Source: Gnetum montanum (Eukaryota; Streptophyta; Gnetopsida; Gnetales; Gnetaceae). From it: a stretch of DNA of 64,000 bases. How positions within the stretch are numbered: position 1 is the stretch's first letter; each line of letters begins with the position of its first letter. Of this stretch, positions 35,456 to 46,200 are shown piece after piece. A model generated the notes under the pieces. That model was not told where the DNA came from. It worked only from the letters and a program-made list of their open reading frames with translations, and made no database searches. The position numbers and the translations under genes are program-made. The stretch spans positions 505,321 through 569,320 of the forward strand of contig MNCI01001065.1 in NCBI GenBank assembly GCA_015680685.1, written 5' to 3'.

Positions 35456-36512
35456 ATAGTAGACTTAGTACCTTAAAGGCTTAAGATTTAGTTCATGTCA
35501 GTTAAAACATCAAGTTATTATCTTAGTCTTCTTCGACTTACAAATCAAGTCCTCATCAAATGTGGGATTATGTAGGATTTATAGATGATAGACATGATGA
35601 GTTTCCTATAGAAGTTTTAGATTTTGATTTTGAGAAAGTGTTTGATATTGTTAAAAATAAAAAGCACTTTTAAAAAATTAACTATCATACTATTTCATCA
35701 AAATGTTTAACTAAGTTGTTGTCACCATTAAGTAGCATACAATACATGAAATATTATGAAGTTATTTTGTGATCTTTGTTAAAACTCTTATCATTATTAA
35801 ATAACATACAATATATGACCTTTTATAAAGTTACTTTATGATAAGTTAATAAGTGATGTCCTTTCTTTCCCTGGTTGTTAAATATAGCTCCACATTTTAT
35901 ATTCAAAAATTAACATCATTATTCAAAAATTAACATCATTAGAATAATATGTTATATATGTTATTATGCAAATATCTTTCCATTATTATGATAGAAAGCT
36001 TTGCATCTAATAAAATATATTATTAAATTTCATTTATATTATTCCTAATTTATATAACATATTATTTTTAAATGGTTTCTTGTACATAACCCTTCACCCT
36101 GCCGTTTTTGTCACGTTGCAGGTGCAAATGCTACCCCCATTACCCGTTTTTGGTAACTATGATTAATGTTTAAAAATAAAAAGGACTCCTTTGACTTTTT
36201 TAAAAAATATTTCAACGTTATTTATGAAATTGAAGTGAAACCGAAATTTTGTTAAGTGCATCGACTATAAGAGCTTAAGAAAACGTTGGAACTTTTCATA
36301 CCAACTTCTATTAAAAACTTTGAAATTTTGAAATTCAAAAATAAAATCGTAACACTAAAGCAAATACGCTCTGTAATGTAAAGTAATAAAATTGCTTGTA
36401 GTATTTTCTTATTAACTTCTTATTTAAAAAGCGAGGACACTGATAATTTGCACATAAAAGTGCATAACCTCTTTAATGCTCAGTTTTATAAAAAAAATAC
36501 ATTTACCAGATA
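35456..36512. repeat. AT-rich tail with short tandem repeats
   Basis: No gene. Two imperfect copies of about 55 bp lie at about 35718-35770 and 35788-35841 (both contain 'acatacaata' or 'gcatacaata' and 'aagttA(t/c)ttt'). An exact 20-bp tandem duplication lies at 35901-35920 and 35921-35940. The rest is simple AT-rich sequence. Confidence 0.6.
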
Positions 36513-36775
36513 TCACTGGTATATGCATTTTACATTTAAATCAGCATTTGCTAGCTCTTGCCATCTTTGAATAAGGCGTGGACAGTTGTCGATGTAGAGG
36601 AATTGGAGTGACTTCATGTTTGTAAGCACCATCATCGTACCTCTGCCCACCAAATGCAAAAGAGAAGAATTCGATGCTCTGCCCACCAAATTGTTGCCCA
36701 TCATCGTACCTGCGCTCGTCCCGAATCGTCCCGAATGGCATTAAGAGCTTCTGCAACGTTATTCTGGTATCTCAA
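36513..36775 (-). pseudogene. C-terminal part of disrupted NB-ARC/LRR gene
   Basis: On the minus strand the first codons continue the NB-ARC frame from across the copia insertion (LRYQNNVAEALNAIRDD) and stop after about 26 codons. Another frame (36513-36704) encodes LTNMKSLQFLYIDNCPRLIQ, a leucine-rich-repeat tail ending a few codons later. The two are joined by a short duplicated block: 'ggtgggcagag' and 'ggtacgatgatgg' each occur twice. The middle of the gene, including the rest of the NB-ARC and most LRRs, is therefore missing. The fragment was already broken when the copia element inserted. Confidence 0.75.
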
Positions 36776-36780
36776 GTATC
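36776..36780. repeat. Left target duplication of copia element
   Basis: GTATC, repeated at 43398-43402. Confidence 0.92.
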
Positions 36781-37263
36781 TGTAACAATTGTGGAAACAT
36801 GCCTCCTACATTGTGACAATTGCGGAAACATGCCTCCTACGTAAACATGGAAAGTCCTAAAAATGATTCAATTTTCTAATGTAACAATGTGATAGCTTTG
36901 GAAATTTCTATTCATTGTTATCGGTAATGGTCTCATATTTTTCTAATAAATGGTAACTGGTTCCGGTGCCTTACGGTTTCTTGATGGGAGAACACGGCAC
37001 CAGGAATCAATTGCAGTATAGCAGTTCAGGTCCCTTTCACAGTCGCTTACAGTCTGCATACACCACCATCACAGCAGAGCGCCCCGTGTGAAAGAAGATC
37101 CAGAACATTCATCAATGGCATCAATGGCTGGAGGTCAGTTCGATCTGTTTTTCAAATTGATTTATGCATTTTTGTTTCATGCACATTTGTAGATTAAGAG
37201 ATATGTTTTTTACATGCTTCCGCTTGTGCAATCCGGTTCTCGATTCACGTTAGACTTCTTACA
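36781..37263 (+). repeat. 5' LTR of copia element
   Basis: 483 bp, TGTAACAATT...CTTCTTACA. Contains an internal 34-bp near-direct duplication at its start ('acaattg(t/c)ggaaacatgcc' twice). No clear TATA box was identified. Confidence 0.94.
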
Positions 37264-37265
37264 TT

Positions 37266-37277
37266 TGGTATCAAAGC
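37266..37277 (+). other. Primer binding site of copia element
   Basis: TGGTATCAAAGC, one base different from the TGGTATCAGAGC used by plant copia elements with initiator tRNA-Met. Confidence 0.85.
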
Positions 37278-38671
37278 ATTTGGATCTCTGCCTTGATCCT
37301 TAGTTTTGTTTTTCTGGGTTTTTTGCAATTTCTGGTTTTTGCTGCACTATTTCTGTCTGCGAATTTTTGCGATTTCTGGGTTTTCTACGATTTACAGCAA
37401 TTGTTCGCAGATATTGTAAGAATCACTTGAGGTTGAATCTGCTACTGTTTTTTTTTTAACCTGCTGAGATTCAAATCGCTTATTTTGGACCTGGGGAAGA
37501 GACTGTTACAATTTAATTTATTCACTAGATGGAGTTTTATTACATGCGGCTTTTTACACATGTTTCCAGTTCACTATATAAAGATTTTGGAAACAATAGA
37601 AGGTCTGTCTTAAATTATTGTTGATCGGCAATTTACAATTTCGGGAATTATTGTTGATCCATTGACATTCCTCGTGTGAGTGCGTGCTTTGTTAGGGTTT
37701 CTGCCACTTCCTAATTAGGAATTTCTTCAAGCATTTAGAAAATTATTTGTTTGTCATACTGTCTGTCCGCAATCCATTATTTTATTTGATGGTGGTGTTT
37801 TTCCGTTGCTTTGATGCCCATGTTGGAATCACCTTTTGAAATGTAGATAAGTTTAGTTTTTTTTTATCATACAAATTCCTTCAAAATAAAGCATATCGTC
37901 AAACTGGCAATACCATTTTGCATTGGTATAACTGGTACACCCATAACACAATAATAAAGTTTGATTAGTCCAATACAACTACGAAATGGTAGCTTCATAT
38001 TGTGCCTAGTTCTGGTAATTGTGCTTCTGGTTTACAGAATTTTGAAAAATTGTTGCCATTCTGCGTTACTTGCTGTGTAGCACATGGCAGAAGGTTATTT
38101 CATTCATGAAAATTCAATTCTTCTTTTATGGCAATTTTCTATTTGCTTGCATTAATAACAATAGCAGGAAAATATATCACTAGTTTAGTCAATATTGATT
38201 TTGTCAACATTGATTTTGATGCATAATGTAATCGTTTGTATAACTAGAAAGAAATTTTTGCATCATTTACTAGTGATCCTTATATTTTGTATAGTCTAAG
38301 AGTGGCCACAGCATCTTTGATTATACAAAATTATAAATTAAGAGTTTTAGATCACATAAGTAATTGTGATTAATCACATATAATATAATAGACTTTATCC
38401 CACAGGAATTTCTATTATATTTAATGTGGTCAATCAGGATGAAATATTGAATTATTTTTCTTAATTTGCCCACAGGGATTAAGAAAAGGCATATAATTCA
38501 ATAGTTTCATCATAAGGATATATGAGTCTGTTTGAATTAAAATTTAGCCCACAGGCAATTTTATGTCATGTGATTCATATTTTTGCATGTTTACATTGGT
38601 ACACATGTCCTACAGTTTATAGCCTCAAATTAGTGACATAAGCATGTTTATTTTGCAGCTATGTAGGATGG
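37278..38671 (+). other. Long untranslated leader of copia element
   Basis: About 1.4 kb without a conserved frame. Its 3' part contains three consecutive hairpins (38382-38580), described separately. Just before the gag start is 'ttttgcag' (38651-38658), which could act as a splice acceptor; no matching donor was chosen. Confidence 0.6.
38382..38580 (+). promoter_or_regulatory. Three tandem hairpins with CCCACAGG tips
   Basis: Hairpin 1: 38382-38392 pairs perfectly with 38411-38421. Hairpin 2: 38445-38455 pairs with 38493-38503, and inside it 38460-38465 pairs with 38478-38483. Hairpin 3: 38520-38528 pairs with 38572-38580, and inside it 38539-38544 pairs with 38557-38562. Each apical loop contains CCCACAGG (38399, 38469, 38548). 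The stems differ in sequence, which argues for selection on structure. Position in the leader before gag suggests a packaging, dimerisation or translation signal; this is inference. Confidence 0.7.
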
Positions 38672-41600
38672 ATGGACATTGATTATGCTATCCGTAAGGA
38701 TGAACCACCTGCGGTTAATGCAACCAGCCATCCAGATGATATTGGTCTTTATGATAAATGGGAGCGATCTAATCGTCTCTGCGTAATGTTCATAAAAACC
38801 AAGATCTCGGCTGGTATATGTGGATCATTGGAATAGTATAATAATGTGCGCGCTTTGTTAAAAGCTATTGATGAACAATTTGAAACATCAGACAAAGCGT
38901 TGGCCAGCACCTTGATAATGAAGTTCTCATCCATAAAGCTCACTAGAATTGGTGGTGTGCATGAGCACATCATGCACATGAAGGACATAGCGGCTCAACT
39001 AAAAACACTTGAGGTTGAGATGTCTGAATCTTTCCTTGTGCACTACATCCTAAACACACTCCCACCGCAGTATGGACCCTTTAAAATTTCTTACAACACA
39101 CATAAGGACAAATTGTCAATTAATGAATTGATGACCATGTGTGTGCAAGAAGAGGGTAGACTTGCCATGGAAGCAAAGGAAAGTGTGCATCTGGCCATGC
39201 AAGGAAAGAATACAAAACAAGTCAACACTAAAGGGAAGGGAAAAATCCCTCCACAAGCTGATATCAAGAAGGAATCTAGATGCTTTTTCTGTAAAAAGAA
39301 AGGGCACATAAAGAAAGATTGCCTTAAACATCAGAGATGGCTTGAAAAGAAAGGTACTCAATCCTCATTTGTTTGTTTTGAATCTAATATGGTTGATGTT
39401 AGTCATAACACATGGTGGATTGACTCCGGTTCTACAATCCATGTTACTAATTCCTTGCAGGGATTAGCCAACCTAAGGAAGCCAGTAGGAAGTGAGTCAT
39501 GCATCTATTCGGGCAACAAGATGCGCTCACATGTGGAAGCGATTGGCACATGCAAATTAGTTTTAAGTAGTGGTTTTGTTTTGGATTTGGAAAGGACATT
39601 TTACATTCCTTGTTTTTCAAGGAATTTAATTTCTGTATCAAGGCTTGTATCATTGGGATTTTCCTTTAACTTTTCAGATACTATGTTCAGTGTATCTTAT
39701 AGATCTGAAATAGTTGGAAATGGTACATTAACAGATGGTCTTTTTCAACTTAATTTACAAAACGACACTTCTTACACTTCTATGCATGTTCATGCTGGCA
39801 TTAAGCGATGTGTTATGAATGAGGAATCCTCTATGTTATGGCATCGTAGATTAGGCCATATCTCCATTGAGAGAATCAAGCGCTTGGTAACTGATGGAGT
39901 ACTTAGTACTCTTGATTTTACTGACTTTGACACTTGTGTAAACTGCATAAAGGGAAAGCAGACCAATGTGTCAAAGAAAGGTGCCAAGAGGAGTTCTGCC
40001 ATATTAGAAATCATACATACGGATATTTGTAGTCCAGATATGGATGCATATGATCAACGGTATTTCATTACCTTTATTGATGACTACTCACGATACATGT
40101 ATCTCTACTTGCTTCATCACAAAAATGAAGCTTTAGATGCCTTTAAGGTATTTAAGGCTGAAGTAGAGAAACAATGCGGTAAGCAAATAAAGATAGTGAG
40201 GTCTGATAGAGGTGGTGAATACTATGGTAGATACACTGATGATGGACAAGCACCTGGTCCCTTTGCTAAGTTTCTTCAAGAGCATGGGATTGTTGCCCAA
40301 TACACTATGCCTGGTTCTCCGGACCAAAATGGTGTGGCAGAAAGAAGAAACCGAACATTATTGGACATGGTGCGGAGTATGCTTAGCAGCTCCAAGCTTC
40401 CTAAGTCTTTGTGGAATGAAGCCCTTAAGACGGCAGTGTATATATTAAACCGAGTTCCAACCAAGGCTGTCTCTAAGACACCATTTGAATTGTGGAAAGG
40501 TTGGAAACCGAGTTTGCGACATATACGCATTTGGGGATGCCCGTCTGAGGTAAGAGTCTATAATCCACAAGAGAAGAAGCTAGACCCTAGGACCATAAGT
40601 GGGTATTTCGTTGGATATGCCGAACGGTCTAAGGGATACAGATTTTATTGTCCATCACATACTACTAGGTTTGTGGAATCAAGGAATGCTAAATTTCTTG
40701 AGAATGACTTGATTAGTGGGAGTCATCATTCCTGGAACGAAATTCCAGCGACTGATCATGCGGATGCTCAACCCTCTACTTCAAGTACTCGATTGATTGT
40801 TGTACACAACACGCCTACAGTACAAATACGTGATGTACATCCACCAGTCGTTGAAGTTCCACAAACTGCTGGTCAAGACATAGTAGATCCAGCTGAACAA
40901 CAGATACCAGTTCCTGTTGAACAGCCCGTTGATCATCTTGCCCCTCAGGAGCCTGATGAACCAACATTAAGACGATCTACTAGAATAAAGCGATCAGCGA
41001 TTCCTAGTGACTATATAGTGTATCTACAGGAATCTGACTACAACATAGGAGCCGAAAATGATCCTGACACGTTTTCACAAGCCATGAGTTGTAAGGAATC
41101 CGACTTATGGTATGATGCCATGAAAGATGAGATGAACTCTATGTCCACTAATGGAGTCTGGGATCTTGTCAAGTTGCCCAATGGTGTTAAAGCCATAGGA
41201 TCCAAATGGGTCTTCAAGACTAAAAGAGACTCCTTGGGCAACATTGAAAGATATAAGGCTAGACTTGTTGCCAAAGGGTTCACTCAGCAGGAGGGAATAG
41301 ATTACATGGAGACCTTTTCTCCTGTATCTAAGAAGGACTCCCTTCGTGTGATCATGGCATTGGTAGCTCACTTTGATTTTGAACTACATCAAATGGATGT
41401 GAAAACAGCATTCCTTAATGGTGATCTAGAGGAAGAGGTTTATATGAAACAACCTGAAGGATTCTCCTCTAATGATGGTGAGCAATTGGTATGCAAGCTT
41501 AAGAAGTCTATATATGGCTTGAAACAGGCCTCCCGTCAGTGGTATTTGAAATTCCATGATGTCATCACTTCATTTGGCTTTGAAGAAAACATCATGGATC

Positions 41601-42631
41601 AATGCATATACCAGAAGGTCAGTGGGAGTAAAATCTGTTTTCTTGTCCTCTATGTGGATGATATCCTTCTTGCAACCAATGATCATGGATTTTTATATGC
41701 GGTGAAACAATTTCTCTCTAAGAATTTTGACATGCAGGATATGGGTGAGGCATCTTATGTCCTTGGCATTAAGATCCATAGGGATAGATCTAGATATATT
41801 CTGGGTCTATCGCAGGAAACCTATATTAATAAAGTTCTAGAGAGGTTTCGGATGAAAGATTGTTCACCAAGTATTGCACCCATTGTAAAGGGTGACAGGT
41901 TCAATTTGAACCAGTGCCCTATGAATGATTTAGAGAAAAGTCACATGAGCAACATTCCATATGCTTCAGCTGTTGGAAGCCTTATGTATGCTCAGGTCTG
42001 CACACGACCTGACATTGCATTTGCTGTGGGGATGTTGGGCCGATATTAGAGTAATCCAGGTATCGACCACTGGAAAGCTACAAAGAAAGTCATGAGGTAC
42101 CTTCAAGGTACAAAGGATTACATGCTTATGTACCGACGAACTGACCATTTGGAGGTGATTGGCTACTCCGATTCAGACTTTGCTAGCAGCGTTGATTCCA
42201 GGAAATCAACATCAGGTTATGTTTTTATGCTAGCTGGAGGAGCCATCTCCTGGAGGAGTGGAAAGCAAACCTTGGTTGCTACTTCCACAATGGAGGCAGA
42301 GTTCGTTTCTTGTTTTGAGGCTACTTCACATGGTGTATGGTTAAAGAGTTTCATATCAGGGCTTAGAATTCTGGATTCAATATCTAGGCCATTACAGATA
42401 TTTTGTGACAATTCAGCTGCTGTCTTTATGGCTAAGAATAATAAGAGTGGCAGTCGAAATAAACACGTCGACATAAAGTACTTAGCCATAAGGGATCGCA
42501 TTAAAGAAAATAAAGTGGTCATAGATCATATCAGCACTGAATTAATGCTAGCTGATCCTTTGACCAAAGGAATGCCACCACGGTCATTCAAGGATCATGT
42601 CACTCGGATGGGACTTGGTTCCATGATGTAA
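38672..42631 (+). pseudogene. Copia gag-pol polyprotein, two nonsense mutations
   Basis: Start chosen at ATG 38672 (MDIDYAIRKDEPP), in frame with all that follows; about 1319 codons. A TAG at 38834-38836 splits off the gag N-terminus, and a TAG at 42047-42049 (GRY*SNPG) splits off RNase H. Both probably replaced CAG. Domains by residue from 38672: gag; zinc knuckle CFFCKKKGHIKKDC 204-217; protease DSG 251-253; integrase zinc region from His391; integrase core D451, D512, E557; RT with YVDD 994-997; RNase H with SDSD, STMEAE and the terminal ADPLTKG block. All catalytic residues are intact, so read-through or a close relative could mobilise it. Its nearest neighbours in style are common plant copia elements. 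Confidence 0.93.
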
Positions 42632-42918
42632 TATGTTGTACAACATTACAGTGTTAATGAAACTCTATTCAGTTGTGTGTTTTCTCATACAGTTGCGCAT
42701 AAAGTCATTAGAGAACACACACATAAGGTTGGACCGCGAATAAACATTGGGTTTGTTCATACAGTTATAGTTACCATATAAAGGAATTGACTTTGAGAAA
42801 TAATACATTGTAATACATGGAAGATACTACTCGCATTAAGAGGAACTATCGCCATGATTCATGTATTTGTTTCTTGAAAGTTGGATATTAGAATAAATAT
42901 GGAGACCAAGTGGGAGAT
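42632..42918 (+). other. 3' UTR and PPT of copia element
   Basis: 287 bp without coding content, ending in AAGTGGGAGAT just before the 3' LTR, the usual plant copia polypurine tract (about 42908-42918). Confidence 0.85.
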
Positions 42919-43397
42919 TGTAACAATTGTGGAAACATGCCTCCTACATTGTGACAATTGCGGAAACATGCCTCCTACGTAAACATGGAAAGTCCTAAAA
43001 ACGATTCAACTTTCTAATGTAACAATGTGATAGCTTTGGAAATTTCTATTCATTGTTATCGGTAATGGTCTCATATTTTTCTAATAAATGGTAACTGGTT
43101 CCGGTGCCTTACGGTTTCTTGATGGGAGAACACGGCACCAGGAATCAATTGCAGTATAGCAGTTCAGGTCCCTTTCACAGTCGCTTACAGTCTGCATACA
43201 CCATCACCGCAGAGCGCCCGTGTGAAAGAAGATCCAGAACATTCATCAATGGCATCAATGGCTGGAGGTCAGTTCGATCTGTTTTTCAAATTGATTTGTG
43301 CATTTTTGTTTCATGCACATTTGTAGATTAAGAGATCTGTTTTTTACATGCTTCCACTTGTGCAATCCGGTTCTCGATGCACGTTAGACTTCTTACA
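42919..43397 (+). repeat. 3' LTR of copia element
   Basis: 479 bp, about 98.5% identical to the 5' LTR by hand comparison. It ends CTTCTTACA and is followed by the GTATC duplication (43398-43402). Confidence 0.94.
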
Positions 43398-44032
43398 GTA
43401 TCTCCCCACAATCTCTATAAGCAAAGGCATGCCTCCGCAGATGCTGAGCAAATATTGCCAATCATGCTGACTTATTTGCTCTACCACATCGCTATTCATT
43501 TGTTTCTTCAACAATGTCTCTGCATCTTTCTCGTCCAGTGACTCCACGCTGAACAATTTCACGTCATTTCGATTTTTAACATCAACACCGTTGCGCACAC
43601 TTGCGTCTCGAGCCCTTAGAAGCAGCCTCAGCTTTCTTGAGCGGTCCAGATCAAACGGTAGCAGTTTGCCAAGTTCAATCCCGTCCAAGACGTTGTCAAT
43701 GTAAACAAAACATGGCTCCTTTTCAAAGTATTTAAGCAGAAGCTTTGGACCATCTGAGCTTGTGGACGGCTCCTCCGTTACCTGGTTTTCTGAGATTGCA
43801 GCTAAACTTTTTGGCAGCACAGCCATGGTATTGGGTTTGCTTCCAGTGTTGTCGTAGAGGGCCGCCTTTGAAAATTTAAATCCTAATGCATCGTCTACCC
43901 TTGCATAGACAGCGTCAGCAAGTGTACTCTTCCCTGTTCCTCCCAAGCCGTGCAGGATAACAACCAGTATTTTCTTTGGACTTTCTAATTCTAGCATTTC
44001 TACAATGCTTGTCAGCGTTTCTGATTGGATTA
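43398..44032 (-). pseudogene. NB-ARC domain of plant resistance (NBS-LRR) gene, interrupted
   Basis: The minus-strand exon follows a good acceptor (tgatttttcag, 44033-44043) and encodes the nucleotide-binding half of an NBS-LRR immune receptor. It holds the P-loop GLGGTGKST, kinase-2 FVYIDNVLD, RNBS-B LRLLLRARD and GLPL-type GGMPLLIEIVGRY. The frame is open to the copia insertion point and continues in the same frame beyond it at 36775. Kinase-2 has I-D-N rather than the more usual D-D-V/D. No TIR or coiled-coil domain is visible upstream, so the class is not assigned. The gene is dead: it lacks the ARC2/MHD region and most LRRs and carries a 6.6 kb insertion. Confidence 0.88.
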
Positions 44033-44130
44033 CTGAAAAATCAGGAGAATGCTTTTAGGTAAAACTACCTACTAATATCTATTGATTCAATGACAATTTC
44101 TTCCCAAGGAATGACATTCGTGTTTAATAT

Positions 44131-44283
44131 TTACGTAAAAAATAGAGTTTCCATAACTTGCCTGCATGGTGGGGGTAAAACTCCATTCTTGGCAATTGTC
44201 GGGCCTGTCGTGAACGTGCAGTAATATGAGGACAGGTTGTAGCCACGTTTATGCACCAGCTCTTGTAGTTGATTTTTGAACAT
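44131..44283 (-). pseudogene. dsRNA-binding-domain-like fragment upstream of NB-ARC
   Basis: The minus-strand ATG at 44283 starts MFKNQLQELVHKRGYNLSSY, followed by YCTFTTGP. This closely resembles the first helix and strand of the dsRNA-binding domain of plant DRB proteins (M-Y-K-x-Q-L-Q-E-L...LPSY...GP). The rest of that domain (the APRF.A.V and lysine-helix parts) is not present; the frame ends at 44131. A possible GC-type donor (AG|GCAAGT, about 44157-44164) precedes the NB-ARC exon, but joining it to the 44032 acceptor puts NB-ARC out of frame. It may be an N-terminal exon of the same gene or a separate fragment. Confidence 0.45.
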
Positions 44284-45740
44284 CCTGCCCGCTGCAATCT
44301 TTAAAACTGAAAGCGGATAATGCCGAATTTGGAGCTCGTGAATTTCAACTTTATAATGCCTCTTGGGCAGGGTAGATTCCTGAGAATGATGCCTGCCATC
44401 GCTGGTTTGCGCTTGTTAGAAAAGGGAATCTCCAGAAACCGTGCATGGAATTAATCATGCATGGTGCCAGTTCCGCCCTGTTTCCCTCTTGAATTCCTGA
44501 AACTGCTGTGGAACCGTGGTCAGACATTTTCAGCATTTCCCGTGGCTTTCCCGTTGTTGGCTGTGCGCGATTAGTGCAGTAAAGAACATGTTTTGGAAGT
44601 TTCAACTTGGCTGTCCGATAACTCCACCGGCCTCATGTGCCAAATTTGGCAGGTCCCGCTTCTTTCTTCTTTATTTTCCGCCACCTCGCGCGTTGCATCC
44701 GCCGACGATCTTTGCCCTGGACAGATTCAAGCTCTGCGTTTTTTTTTTCCTCAGTCTGGTAACGTTGGGATGCATCGCTGGTTGGCAGAGTTTCGTGTCT
44801 CAGCGGCACCGTTTCTGCATGATTTCACGGTGGTCAACGCTGCGTGGTCTGGAGACTAATGGTTGTCATCGTTGCCGTTTGGCTGCTGGTCGTGGCAAAA
44901 ACAACTCTGGTTATGATAAGGTGTCTCTGTTTGGGATCTTCTGGGTGATTCTCCCTGCTACTGTTTGTTTGGTGTTTCGTGGCCTTGGGGGTGCATCGTT
45001 CCGTGGCATCGTTATTCAAGTTGTGGCTTAGACTCTGTTTCTTCCTCGTCGAGCTGCGTGCTGCGTCCTAAAGTTGGCTGGTACCCTCTGCCGTGTTGCT
45101 GCAGCGTGTTTCCCCCGCTGCCGATGGTGGTACCGCAGCTGCCGTTTCTGCAGGTGCGTGTTTCTACGACTGGATCTAGGTTAATGTGGGATGAGCATCT
45201 GCCGGAAGTTCACATTGGCAGTAGATTTAGGAATGTTGGCTTCTGGAGAAAGTGTCATGTTCAGAAGGGAAGGCATTATAGTCAACAGGGTGAGCTAGTC
45301 TAGCCTTTGACAAACATGAATTCACATGTTACGTTTTCTACTAACTCGTATGATTCTAGAAAGTCACGATGCTTCTATGATCCTTTGTTTTCAAGGGATC
45401 ACTAATTCTATTTCTTAAAAAAAGCTCATGAAATCATAGGAATTTGCACCACTTTCCCTCCCATTCCCACTCTCCATTCTCCATTCTGCCAAATGCGGAG
45501 AGCCATAGCTCCAAATCCTACCGTAGGAGTCGTGGAGCAAGCAAAGAATTGGTCTCATCCCTGTGTTTTGGATAATTCTCAGGCCTACGAATGATGGGTC
45601 CTCGTAGCATTACAATGTAGTTGATCTATGCTTGATAGTTATCCTTGGTAACACAAATCCATTCATTGATGAAAGCCAAGATTTTATACATGAAAGCCAA
45701 TATTTTATACATGAGAGAAGTGAGGTTATTTGGCATTGCA
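44284..45740. other. GC-richer segment, no gene assigned
   Basis: Upstream of the NB-ARC relic and of different composition from the surrounding repeats. Open frames on the plus strand (44516-45031 and 44965-45303) show no domain and no splice pattern, so I do not call a gene. It may be the old promoter region of the resistance gene or the end of an unrecognised element. Confidence 0.4.
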
Positions 45741-46195
45741 GCATTGAACAAAACTCTATTTCTTTGTTTTCACAACATCCAAAAAAAGGGTGCCTTGCAT
45801 GGAATCCACATATGAGCCTCCTCCACTAATTGGACATGCACAACAGATTACTATGCACACCTATTATTTTGATTAGGGATTCCATACTTCCAATTCAAAG
45901 CTTTGTGTGCAAAAGGGAAATCAACAAAAAGATGCATGACTGTTTCATCCTCATTCTAGAACAACATACACCTAATTGGTCCTTGGAAAGCTGGATGCTT
46001 CAATGAGTTCCAAGTGAGCAAAGATCCTTGAGAAAGGATCAAAAGAAACAATTTAATTGTAGGGATCATTAGTATACCCAAAATTTTTCCCCAACAAAGG
46101 ATTAGCTCAATAAGCTAATGTTCTTCCATACATATTTTGGAAATTTTTCTTTTTTGAGTAAGGTTTGGATGCCCAAGTTGTGTTCCCATGTCATA
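45741..46195 (-). pseudogene. LINE-2 ORF2 C-terminal zinc (zf-RVT) piece
   Basis: The minus strand reads LTWNSLKHPAFQGPIRCMLF, then EDETVMHLFVDFPFAHKA, the zf-RVT region near the end of plant LINE ORF2, with one Cys replaced. It is separated from its RT piece (53277-54693) by the G2 insertion. The 3' end of the LINE was not located; no A-tail is visible. Confidence 0.6.
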
Positions 46196-46200
46196 GTGAT
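46196..46200. repeat. Left target duplication of G2
   Basis: GTGAT, repeated at 53272-53276. Confidence 0.9.

Larger units (their letters stand above)
36781..43397 (+). mobile_element. Young Ty1/copia LTR retrotransposon
   Basis: A complete 6.6 kb element with LTRs 36781-37263 and 42919-43397, ends TG...CA and TSD GTATC. It has an initiator-tRNA-Met-type PBS, a 1.4 kb leader, one gag-pol frame and a PPT. The two LTRs differ at about seven bases and two small indels over about 480 bp, so the insertion is recent compared with the other elements here. The gag-pol frame has only two stops, both TAG. It lies inside an NB-ARC gene fragment on the other strand. Confidence 0.96.

Noticed and set aside
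44033-44283. A clean dsRNA-binding/NB-ARC fusion protein
   Set aside because: The only good donor (AG|GCAAGT) joined to the 44032 acceptor gives the wrong phase for NB-ARC, so a fusion is not shown; only the neighbourhood is reported.
44516-45303. Plus-strand open frames of 171 and 112 codons upstream of the NB-ARC relic
   Set aside because: GC-richer DNA gives long random frames; the frames overlap each other, contain no domain and have no splice or promoter signals I can support.
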